This document shows, piece by piece, positions 7,352-13,530 of a stretch of 18,809 nt of DNA. The translations under genes were made by a program, and so were the position numbers. The notes under the pieces were generated by a model that saw nothing but the letters and a program-made list of their open reading frames with translations, had not been told where the DNA came from and ran no database searches. The stretch comes from JAXGPP01 sp964436865 (GTDB lineage Bacteria; Planctomycetota; Planctomycetia; Pirellulales; Thermoguttaceae), in the NCBI GenBank assembly GCA_964436865.1, contig CAYTFK010000116.1, forward strand, positions 1 through 18,809, in the 5' to 3' direction. Each line of letters begins with the position of its first letter. Positions within the stretch are counted from its first letter, which is position 1.

Positions 7352-8377
7352 TCAGGCGGTCCGCGCGAGGCGCGAGGCGACACGGAGGGCCTCGATCATG
7401 CTGCCGACCTCGGCCACGCCGCGCCAGGCGAGATCGAAAGCGGTTCCGTGCGCAACGCTCGTGCGGATGATCGGCAGGCCGAGCGTCACGTTCACCGCGT
7501 GATACATGCCGAGGAGCTTCAGTGCGATATGCCCCTGATCGTGATACATGGCAACTACGGAGTCGTAGTCGCCGTCACGGGCGCGGACCATGAGGGTATC
7601 GGTAGGGAGCGGGCCCTCCAAGTCGAGTCCCTCCGCCCGGCCGCGTTCGACCGCCGGCCGGATTATCGTTTGTTCTTCATCGCCGAACAGCCCGCCTTCT
7701 CCGCCGTGAGGATTTAGCGCGCAGACGGCGATCCGCGGCGCTGAGCCTTTGACCCGCGACATGAACCGGTGGGCCAGCCAGGACTTGGCCAACACGGCCT
7801 CCAGGCTAAGCTGGCCGAACACATTGCGCAGCGCAGTGTGGAGCGTGACGTGGACCACGGACAGGCCGGCACAGCCGCGCACCTCGGGAGACGGTCCGAG
7901 GTAAAGCATCATGGCGAAGTCGTCCACTCCGCACAGCTCAGCAAGTAGCTCGGTGTGACCCGGATAGTGGTGCCCGGCCGCGTGCAACGCCTCTTTATGC
8001 AGGGGCGCGGTGGTGATGGCGTCCACACGATGGTCAAGCGCCAGCCGCGCCGCGGCCACAATCGCCTCGTAGGCGGCCTGTCCGGCACGGGCATCGATGG
8101 CTCCGGGGCGAACATCGAGGGTGTCATCGCTTCCACATGCCAGGCAGGGAATTATGTCTGCGGAAGGGACGGCTTCCTCGGGCGAACCGATCTGGACAAC
8201 CTGGGCGCTGATTCCGCGAAGCGCCGCCGCGCGGCGGAGCAGTCCCGGGTGACCGATGACGATGGGCCGGCATGACTCGTGCACGCCGGGGCGATTCCAA
8301 GCTCCAACGATGATCTCCGGCCCGATCCCCGCGGGATCTCCCAGAGTGACGGCGATGAGCGGTTTGCTTTCTTTCAT
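7352..8377 (-). CDS. pdxA: 4-hydroxythreonine-4-phosphate dehydrogenase
   Basis: PdxA oxidises 4-phosphohydroxy-L-threonine with NAD+; the product decarboxylates and is condensed by PdxJ in the DXP-dependent pyridoxal-phosphate pathway. The 341 residues match the normal length. Motifs: LGDPAGIGPE at 12-21; PGHTE at 139-143, with His141 a likely metal ligand; TLHTAL at 178-183 with His180 as second ligand; LNPHGGEGGLFGDEE at 221-235; and YHDQGHIALK at 278-287 with His279 as third ligand. LPIIRTSVAHGTAFD (301-315) is the typical C-terminal signature. Start ATG at 8377 has no clear Shine-Dalgarno sequence, and TACAAT at 8385-8390 (- strand) is so close that a very short or leaderless transcript is possible. 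It is divergent from dtd with 107 bp between. A PdxA2-type paralogue role is the alternative. Confidence 0.96.
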   Translation of the reverse strand: MKESKPLIAVTLGDPAGIGPEIIVGAWNRPGVHESCRPIVIGHPGLLRRAAALRGISAQVVQIGSPEEAVPSADIIPCLACGSDDTLDVRPGAIDARAGQAAYEAIVAAARLALDHRVDAITTAPLHKEALHAAGHHYPGHTELLAELCGVDDFAMMLYLGPSPEVRGCAGLSVVHVTLHTALRNVFGQLSLEAVLAKSWLAHRFMSRVKGSAPRIAVCALNPHGGEGGLFGDEEQTIIRPAVERGRAEGLDLEGPLPTDTLMVRARDGDYDSVVAMYHDQGHIALKLLGMYHAVNVTLGLPIIRTSVAHGTAFDLAWRGVAEVGSMIEALRVASRLARTA

Positions 8378-8484
8378 GGGCTCTATTGTACGTTCTAAAC
8401 GCCCAGAACGGCATCTGGCGGTTGCTCCCGCCCAGGATCGCCGATAATCTGGAAAACTCAGATCAATACCGTGGGAGCAGTGCG

Positions 8485-8955
8485 ATGAAGGCGTGCGTGC
8501 AACGGGTCGCTCGGGCGAGCGTGTCGGTGGAAGGAGAAGTCGTCGGAGCGATCGGCCGCGGGCTGCTCGTGCTTCTGGGGGTGGCCCGAGAGGACACGGA
8601 GGCCGACTCGCGGCTGTTGGCGGAGAAGATCAGCGGTCTGCGAATCTTCGAGGACGACGAGGAAAAGATGAACCGGGCCCTGGCCGACGTCGGCGGCTCG
8701 ATGCTCGTGGTCAGCCAGTTCACGCTTTTGGGAAACTGCCGGCGCGGGCGCCGCCCTGACTTTACCGCCGCCGCCGGACCCGAACTGGCCGAGCAACTCT
8801 ACGAGGTATTCGCAAAGAGCGTGTCGGAGCTGGGGATCCCGGTCGCCACCGGCCGCTTCCGCACGATGATGCAGGTGGAACTGATCAACGACGGGCCGGT
8901 GACGCTGCTCTTGGACACGCGCGAGCTGGCCTCGACTCGACGCCCGTCAGCTTGA
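8485..8955 (+). CDS. dtd: D-aminoacyl-tRNA deacylase
   Basis: Dtd hydrolyses D-amino acids (and mischarged glycine) from tRNA as a cytoplasmic homodimer, a proofreading step in translation. From ATG at 8485 it has 156 residues, close to the family norm. It begins MKACVQRV.RASVSV as expected, carries SQFTL at residues 76-80 followed by RGRRPDF, and has the cross-subunit Gly-cisPro motif in NDGPVTLLLD near residue 136. The usual SQFTL.A...KGxRP spacing is kept, although this copy reads LLGNCRRGRRPDF. The ATG is preceded by GGGAG at a good distance; an upstream in-frame ATG at 8386 would add 33 unrelated residues. The gene stands alone on the + strand, divergent from pdxA. Confidence 0.95.
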   Translation: MKACVQRVARASVSVEGEVVGAIGRGLLVLLGVAREDTEADSRLLAEKISGLRIFEDDEEKMNRALADVGGSMLVVSQFTLLGNCRRGRRPDFTAAAGPELAEQLYEVFAKSVSELGIPVATGRFRTMMQVELINDGPVTLLLDTRELASTRRPSA

Positions 8956-8992
8956 GCCACGGGAAACGCTCGGGTTCTGAATCACAGCAGGC

Positions 8993-9700
8993 TCAGCGCG
9001 TCAGATGCTGTCGCGCCTGGTCGGCGACCTGGTGAATGTGCTGCTGGACGTTCTCCTGGTAGATCTGCTGCGTCCAACCCGGCTCATGCAAAACGATATA
9101 TGTGAGTGCGGCCAGCTTCGCGTAAGTGGTCAGATTGGCCCAGAGAGAATGGCTGAACAGCTTCAACCCGGTTCCGAATGACTTCTTGAAGCGAAGGCGG
9201 CCGCGGTACCACTCGATGCTGTAGAACTCGTCGAGCAGCATGTGGGCCAGATAGCCGGCGACCACCCCGCCCGCCTTGTAAATCCGCAGGTCCAATTCTC
9301 CGGAAGCCAGGAGAAATGCCAATTCACCGAAGATGATCGCGGCAGGGACGCTGTGAAACATGCCGCGGTGTACGGTGTAGCGGCGCAGGAACGCTCCCAG
9401 GCCAAACCTCACGAGCAGATAGATCGCGCCCCCCGCAAGCACGATCGACTCCTGCGACAGGCCCAGTTGCTCGAGGCGGTCGACGAGCATCATCGGCACG
9501 ACTGCCGCCGCGAAGGCCAGGCTCTCTCGCAAAGGACGTCCCGGGCCACTGTCGATATCGGGCAGCATACCCGACACGCCGCATAGCGCTCCAGCCAGCA
9601 CGCAGCTTGGCAGAGGCAAGTCGTACATGAAATGGCCCGCCGCGCCGTAGCCGATCCCCAGCAGGCTGCTGGCCGTGATGTGGGTTTTGAAGTCCGCCAT
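8993..9700 (-). CDS. YdjM-type inner-membrane metal-dependent hydrolase family protein
   Basis: A 235-residue membrane protein. Conserved His and Asp residues fit the YdjM/DUF457 family: His7 in the opening FKTHI, PDID at 47-50, HRGMFHS at 111-117 and HMLLDEF at 153-159. These residues probably bind metal at the membrane face; catalytic activity of the family is little documented. Hydrophobic segments are around residues 30-46, 61-75, 86-105, 119-133 and 143-156. The C-terminal 40 residues are Gln- and His-rich (QQIYQENVQQHIHQVADQARQH). In E. coli ydjM is SOS-regulated, but I see no obvious LexA box upstream here. It is divergent from the CvpA-family gene across 277 bp, where I see nothing recognisable. 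Confidence 0.82.
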   Translation of the reverse strand: MADFKTHITASSLLGIGYGAAGHFMYDLPLPSCVLAGALCGVSGMLPDIDSGPGRPLRESLAFAAAVVPMMLVDRLEQLGLSQESIVLAGGAIYLLVRFGLGAFLRRYTVHRGMFHSVPAAIIFGELAFLLASGELDLRIYKAGGVVAGYLAHMLLDEFYSIEWYRGRLRFKKSFGTGLKLFSHSLWANLTTYAKLAALTYIVLHEPGWTQQIYQENVQQHIHQVADQARQHLTR

Positions 9701-9977
9701 GGAACGTCTCTTGCGAGGTTACTCATTACCGGCAGTCGGGCCGAACCCGGATGAGGCTGGTCGCTGCGAGGGTCCTTGTATCGAAATTGGCGCAAAGGAC
9801 CAAGACCAATGTTGGAGACATTCTTGCGTGGTTTGCCTGTCTTCTCCAGTTTCGATTGCCGCTGATGAAGGGGCAAAATCTCCTTCGCCCCGCCCTGCAC
9901 TGCCCTTCGCTTCGATGCTGCGTCTGGGTATACTCGCCGCCCGCCACTGCCATCATGAACTTCGGAGCCGACGCCGC

Positions 9978-10859
9978 ATGGATACTATGCCCCTTCATCC
10001 GTATGACATCGTAATGCTGTCGGTGCTGGCGCTGACGACGCTCTTCGGACTGTGGAAGGGCATGGCCTGGCAATTGGCTTCCTTCAGTTCAATCGTCGTG
10101 AGCTGCCTGGTTGCCGTCCGGTTTGGCAGTGTCTTGGCTCCGCACCTGAGCGATCGGGAACCCTGGAACCGCTTCCTGGGGATGTTGATCCTCTATATGG
10201 TAACCTCAGCCGGGATCTGGCTTCTGTTTCGGCTCGTGGCCGGCGTGATCGACAGAGTCCATCTCAAAGAGTTCGATCGCCAAGTGGGTGCGCTACTGGG
10301 GCTCGCCAAGGGCGTCTTGTTGTGCCTGGTGATTACCTTCTTCGCGGTGACGCTCTGGCAGGACCTCAAGCAGTCGGTGCTCCGGTCGCAAAGCGGCTAC
10401 TACATCGCCGCACTGATTCGTGAAGCAGCGCCGATCATGCCGGAAGAAGTGCAGGGTGTGCTCAGCCGCTTGCATCGAGAACTCACTCCGACCAGCCAGC
10501 CAGCTTCCACAATCGATACGGCTGTCGAGGAGACGCTCGACAGGACCGTGGGCGGTGATTCAGATTCACTGCGTGCCCAACTCGAAGGTCGGCTCCGTGA
10601 AGAGGTTGGCCAACGAGTTGACCAGGCCATGGATCGAGCACTCGAGCGGTTGCCGGACTTCAACCCGAATCACCCTTCAGCGGGATTTCCGGATGTTCCG
10701 GCGGTTCAGCCTATCCTGCCGGAAAGCTGGCAAGGAGGTGCTGGGCAGGGGAGTGGTCAACCCAAGTGGGATCTGCCGCTGACTACCGCAAGAGATGCCG
10801 CCGCAGCTTTCCTGGAGCCTATCCGGACTGCTCCGGGCACCAGCGGAGAGATTCGTTGA
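9978..10859 (+). CDS. CvpA-family membrane protein with long C-terminal extension
   Basis: From ATG at 9978 the product has 293 residues. The first 130 have four hydrophobic segments (about 9-28, 31-51, 66-88 and 103-123), with the polar signature YDIVMLSVLALTTLFGLWKGMAWQLASF and the central FDRQVGALLGLAKGVLL typical of CvpA (colicin V production) proteins. CvpA homologues are linked to envelope stress tolerance and colicin V export; no biochemical activity is established. The remaining 160 residues are soluble, with a long charged helix (LRAQLEGRLREEVGQRVDQAMDRALERL) and a Pro/Gly-rich tail that includes a KOPS-like element in frame (GQGSG). ATG at 9987 is an alternative start. It is the last gene before the terminus gap, with a terminator candidate about 110 nt past the stop. 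Confidence 0.83.
   Translation: MDTMPLHPYDIVMLSVLALTTLFGLWKGMAWQLASFSSIVVSCLVAVRFGSVLAPHLSDREPWNRFLGMLILYMVTSAGIWLLFRLVAGVIDRVHLKEFDRQVGALLGLAKGVLLCLVITFFAVTLWQDLKQSVLRSQSGYYIAALIREAAPIMPEEVQGVLSRLHRELTPTSQPASTIDTAVEETLDRTVGGDSDSLRAQLEGRLREEVGQRVDQAMDRALERLPDFNPNHPSAGFPDVPAVQPILPESWQGGAGQGSGQPKWDLPLTTARDAAAAFLEPIRTAPGTSGEIR
10742..10751 (+). repeat. KOPS-like element nearest the dif-like site on the left
   Basis: GGGCAGGG is at 10743-10750, within the 3' part of the CvpA-family gene and read in frame as GGG CAG GG. It is the rightmost + strand copy, about 270 bp from the dif-like site. Confidence 0.6.
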
Positions 10860-10969
10860 GCGGTCGCCAGCACTTTGCTCATCACAGCGTGCGCGGCCTG
10901 TGCACGCGCGATTGCTGGCATTCGCTTGCGCAGTCGTTGGGCTGGCCGCAGGCCGGAAATGGGTCGCCG

Positions 10970-10997
10970 TCCGCCCGGAGGCGGAACGCCTTGTTTT
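10970..10997 (+). terminator. Terminator candidate for the CvpA-family gene
   Basis: CCGCC (10971-10975), loop CGGA, GGCGG (10980-10984), extended by a T-A pair at 10970/10985. Five bases later comes TTGTTTT (10991-10997). The stem is short and the spacing to the T-tract somewhat long, so moderate support. Confidence 0.42.
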
Positions 10998-11018
10998 GCC
11001 GGGTATTCCGGGCCTCCG

Positions 11019-11046
11019 GCCGAACATAAGAAACATTATCGGACGT
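11019..11046 (-). other. Probable dif site (XerC/XerD recombination site)
   Basis: Read on the - strand the 28 bp divide into ACGTCCGATAA (XerC-type arm, 11046-11036), TGTTTC (centre, 11035-11030) and TTATGTTCGGC (XerD-type arm, 11029-11019). The 11-6-11 layout with inverted ATAA/TTAT flanking the 6-bp centre is that of bacterial dif. Against the E. coli and B. subtilis dif sequences as I recall them, TTATGTT of the XerD arm equals E. coli, 8 of 11 positions of the XerC arm equal B. subtilis, and 4 of 6 centre positions equal E. coli. XerC and XerD resolve chromosome dimers at such sites when activated by FtsK. It lies in a gene-free convergent gap, and all KOPS-like elements on both sides point to it. 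The outer XerD-arm bases (CGGC) are more GC-rich than usual. Confidence 0.75.
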
Positions 11047-11063
11047 TGTGGGGCGCCAGAAAC

Positions 11064-11102
11064 GGGCCGCTGCCGGTCCCGTTCTCGGGCTTTGGGCGGC
11101 CC
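11064..11102. repeat. Nested inverted repeat beside the dif-like site
   Basis: GGGCCGC (11064-11070) pairs with GCGGCCC (11096-11102), and CCCG-TTCT-CGGG forms a small inner hairpin. No good T-tract follows on either strand, so it is not a convincing terminator. It lies 18 bp from the dif-like 28-mer. Confidence 0.45.
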
Positions 11103-11178
11103 TGTTGAACTTCGGGTGCCTGGCCGAACGCCTCTGTCGGAAGATGAAGGCCACCCGGTGACGATCGGCCGCTTGAAG

Positions 11179-11198
11179 AAAAACGCGCACCGTGCGCG
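11179..11198 (-). terminator. Rho-independent terminator of accA
   Basis: On the - strand CGCGCA, loop CGG, TGCGCG (11198-11184) is followed directly by TTTTT (11183-11179). It begins 13 nt beyond the accA stop. This is compact and well formed, and ends leftward transcription before the dif-like site. Confidence 0.7.
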
Positions 11199-11210
11199 GC
11201 GTCGTTCAAC

Positions 11211-12278
11211 CTATTGGACGCCCGCCGATTCAGCCTGAAGAACGGCCGCCGAATCGGTCGCTCCGTTGCCCGACGCCGAAGCGGAATCGTTCAGTTGGCC
11301 GGTATCGGACAGCCGGGCTCGCTCGAGGAACGCGCCCATGCGGCGGAACTTCTGATAGCGGCCATCCACCAGTGCGTCGGCTGGAATGGCGGTCAGCTCG
11401 CGGAGCGTATTGCGTAGGTAGAGCTTCAGGTTGCCCGCCATCAGGTGATGGTCCCGATGGGCACCGCCCAAGGGTTCCGGCACGACGGCGTCAATCACTC
11501 CCAGTCGGGCGAGGTCCTTGGATGTCATCTTCAGGGCTTCGGCGGCTTGTTCCTTGAAGGTGTGGCTCTTCCAAAGGATGCCCGCGCAGCCTTCCGGGCT
11601 GATCACCGAGTAGTAGGCATGTTCGAGCATCGCCACCCGATCACCCACGCCGATGCCCAGCGCGCCGCCCGATCCGCCTTCGCCGATCACCACGCAGATG
11701 ATGGGCGTGGCAAGGCGCGACATCTCAAACATCGCACTGGCAATCACCTGGGCCTGGCCTCGTTCTTCGGCGGCAATTCCCGGATAGGCGCCGGGGGTGT
11801 CAATGAAGCAGATCACCGGCAGGCGGAACTTGGCCGCAAAGCGCATTTTGGCGATCGCCTTGCGGTAGCCCTCAGGATGCGGCATGCCATAGTTGCAGGC
11901 GATCCGCTCTTTGACCGTCTTGCCTTTCTGGTGGCCGACGACGAGAACTTTGAAGCTGTCGATCTTGGCCCAGCCGGTGCGGATCGCCCGGTCGTCGCCG
12001 AAGAACTTGTCGCCGTGAAGCTCGACGAAGTCGTCGAACACCAGTTCCAGGTAATCGGTTGTCATGGGACGGTCGGGATGACGGGCGACCTCGACCGTCT
12101 CCCACGGTTTCAGATTGCTGTAAATCAGCTTCTTGAGGTCGGCCAGCTCGCGCCGGACACGGCGAACGTCCTCGCGGGCTTGCGTGTTGTCCTGCGAAAT
12201 GCGCTCCAGCTTTTCCAGTCGCGCTTCGAGCTCGTAAATGGGACGTTCGAAAGAGAGCCGGTGCTCGCCGTTGGCCAT
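11211..12278 (-). CDS. accA: Acetyl-CoA carboxylase carboxyltransferase subunit alpha
   Basis: AccA with AccD forms the carboxyltransferase that moves CO2 from carboxybiotin on AccB to acetyl-CoA, making malonyl-CoA for fatty-acid synthesis. The 355 residues are slightly longer than the usual 320. Visible landmarks: an N-terminal helical region (FERPIYELEARLEKLE, residues 10-25); WETVEVARHPDRPMTTDYL; ELHGDKFFGDDRAIRTGWA; the crotonase-type core GHQKGKTVKERIACNYGMPHPEGYRKA; FIDTPGAYPGIAAEERGQA; and the oxyanion-hole GEGGSGGALGIGVGD followed by SVISPEGCAGILWK. The final 40 residues are an Ala/Ser-rich tail outside the conserved domain. Start ATG at 12278. The leader carries two inverted repeats, and a clear terminator follows the stop. 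It is the first gene right of the dif-like site and transcribed toward it. Confidence 0.97.
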   Translation of the reverse strand: MANGEHRLSFERPIYELEARLEKLERISQDNTQAREDVRRVRRELADLKKLIYSNLKPWETVEVARHPDRPMTTDYLELVFDDFVELHGDKFFGDDRAIRTGWAKIDSFKVLVVGHQKGKTVKERIACNYGMPHPEGYRKAIAKMRFAAKFRLPVICFIDTPGAYPGIAAEERGQAQVIASAMFEMSRLATPIICVVIGEGGSGGALGIGVGDRVAMLEHAYYSVISPEGCAGILWKSHTFKEQAAEALKMTSKDLARLGVIDAVVPEPLGGAHRDHHLMAGNLKLYLRNTLRELTAIPADALVDGRYQKFRRMGAFLERARLSDTGQLNDSASASGNGATDSAAVLQAESAGVQ

Positions 12279-12310
12279 GATCGTTCTCTTGCTCTAATCG
12301 TTAACGGATC

Positions 12311-12359
12311 GGGGTCGCGCCCCGCCGCCGGGCCGTCGATAGCAGCAATGCTATCGACG
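12311..12359. repeat. Two adjacent hairpins in the accA leader
   Basis: CGTCGATAGCA (12334-12344) and TGCTATCGACG (12349-12359) form a perfect 11-bp stem with a GCAA loop. GGGG-TCGCG-CCCC (12311-12323) is a second small stem next to it. They lie 33-81 nt upstream of accA and about 100 nt past the kinase stop. Read toward accA no T-tract follows, so they are not a standard terminator of the kinase gene. They could be an operator, an mRNA leader structure, or an inefficient terminator. Confidence 0.55.
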
Positions 12360-12454
12360 TTCCTTTGACGAGGCTGCGTCCGCTTTGTACTACACCTATT
12401 TCGACCGGGGAGAATGCTAACCAATAGTTGCTGCTTTGCCGAGAGGAGCTTCCA

Positions 12455-13336
12455 TCATGCTCCCGTCTCGCGAACCTGCTCCGGAGGAGCGGGGTCGCGG
12501 CGAAAAATGCGCGTTCTTTTCAACTCGGCGTAGAAATCGCCGACGGAATCGAAGCGTGCGGCGGGGTCCTTCGACATCGCCCGGCGGACGAGGTCGGTGA
12601 ATTCAGGGGTGACGTTCTTGTTGTACACCGGCAGCGGTGGCGGGGCCGCCTTAAGGTGTTTCACCAGGAGGTCGCGTTCGGAAATGCCGGTAAACGGCGG
12701 CCGGCCTCCCACCAATTCGAATAAGGTGCATGCCAGGCTGTACAGGTCGGCTCGTTCATCCAGCGGCAATCCCCGGATCTGTTCGGGTGACATGTAACTC
12801 CGGGTTCCTTGCTGGATCTTCGTGCGCGGCGTGAAGAGCTTGGCCCAAAAGCCCTTCTTGCTTCGCCGGGCCAAAGCGAAGTCGATCAGCTTCACCGAGC
12901 CGTCCTCGGCAACCAGGAAGTTGTCAGGTTTGATGTCGCGATGCACCCAGCCCTGAGAGCCGACATACGCCAGCGCCTCGGTTGCTTGAAGGGCGATCTT
13001 CGGCACTAGATACCCGATCTTATCCAGTCCCTGCCGAATGACCATTTTCATGTTTGGTGCCGCAAACCACTCCATCGCCAAATAAGAGGTTCCCCGGCTG
13101 GTGCCATACTCCGTAATGCTTATCACCCGTTCGTGGTGCAATTGGGACCCGACGGCGTACTCCCACTTGAGCAAACCGATATGGGCGCGGTTGTTGCGGA
13201 AATCTTGGAGCAGGGTCTTGAGTGCTACAAACTGATTGGCGGAATCATCATAAGCCTGCCAAATCCGGCTGGTTTGGCCGGTGTTGACGATATTGAGCAG
13301 GCGGTAGCGGCCGAGAAAGCTCGGATTGGTGCTCAC
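12455..13336 (-). CDS. Hanks-type Ser/Thr protein kinase with altered Gly loop and DFA motif
   Basis: A 293-residue protein that is essentially only a kinase domain, with no membrane segment or sensor domain. Conserved elements: VALK with Lys40, the alpha-C glutamate near Glu59, HRDIKPDN at 132-139 (catalytic Asp134, metal-binding Asn139), SPE at 183-185, and DLYSLACTLFELVGGRPPF. Two motifs deviate: the Gly-rich loop reads VNTGQTSRI (residues 17-25) with only one of three glycines kept, and DFG is DFA (152-154). Asp152 and all other catalytic residues remain, so activity is still plausible. Such small soluble kinases are frequent in planctomycetes; the substrate is unknown. GTG start at 13336. 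It lies 176 bp upstream of accA in the same direction, which may be only proximity. Confidence 0.9.
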   Translation of the reverse strand: MSTNPSFLGRYRLLNIVNTGQTSRIWQAYDDSANQFVALKTLLQDFRNNRAHIGLLKWEYAVGSQLHHERVISITEYGTSRGTSYLAMEWFAAPNMKMVIRQGLDKIGYLVPKIALQATEALAYVGSQGWVHRDIKPDNFLVAEDGSVKLIDFALARRSKKGFWAKLFTPRTKIQQGTRSYMSPEQIRGLPLDERADLYSLACTLFELVGGRPPFTGISERDLLVKHLKAAPPPLPVYNKNVTPEFTDLVRRAMSKDPAARFDSVGDFYAELKRTRIFRRDPAPPEQVRETGA

Positions 13337-13530
13337 GCGGATGCAGTTCCGCTGGGAGGTGGCCGGTCGGGGGGAGCGGCCCCTAAAGGGCCTGGCACGT
13401 GTGAATTACCAGTGTATCGCCGACCAGCCCGTGCGGCAATTACATGCCGTCTCTCTTGCACATTCATCCAGATTTGCCAGCTTCGCAAAACCATTCTTTT
13501 GAGTAGTATTGATCCATATTTTGGTGGGGT

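Noticed and set aside
10795..11238. Open frames running through the dif-like gap
   Set aside because: No recognisable domain, no ribosome binding site, and they overlap the CvpA-family gene and two terminator candidates.
12334..12359. Hairpin as terminator of the kinase gene
   Set aside because: No T-tract follows in the direction of transcription, so it is listed as an inverted repeat only.
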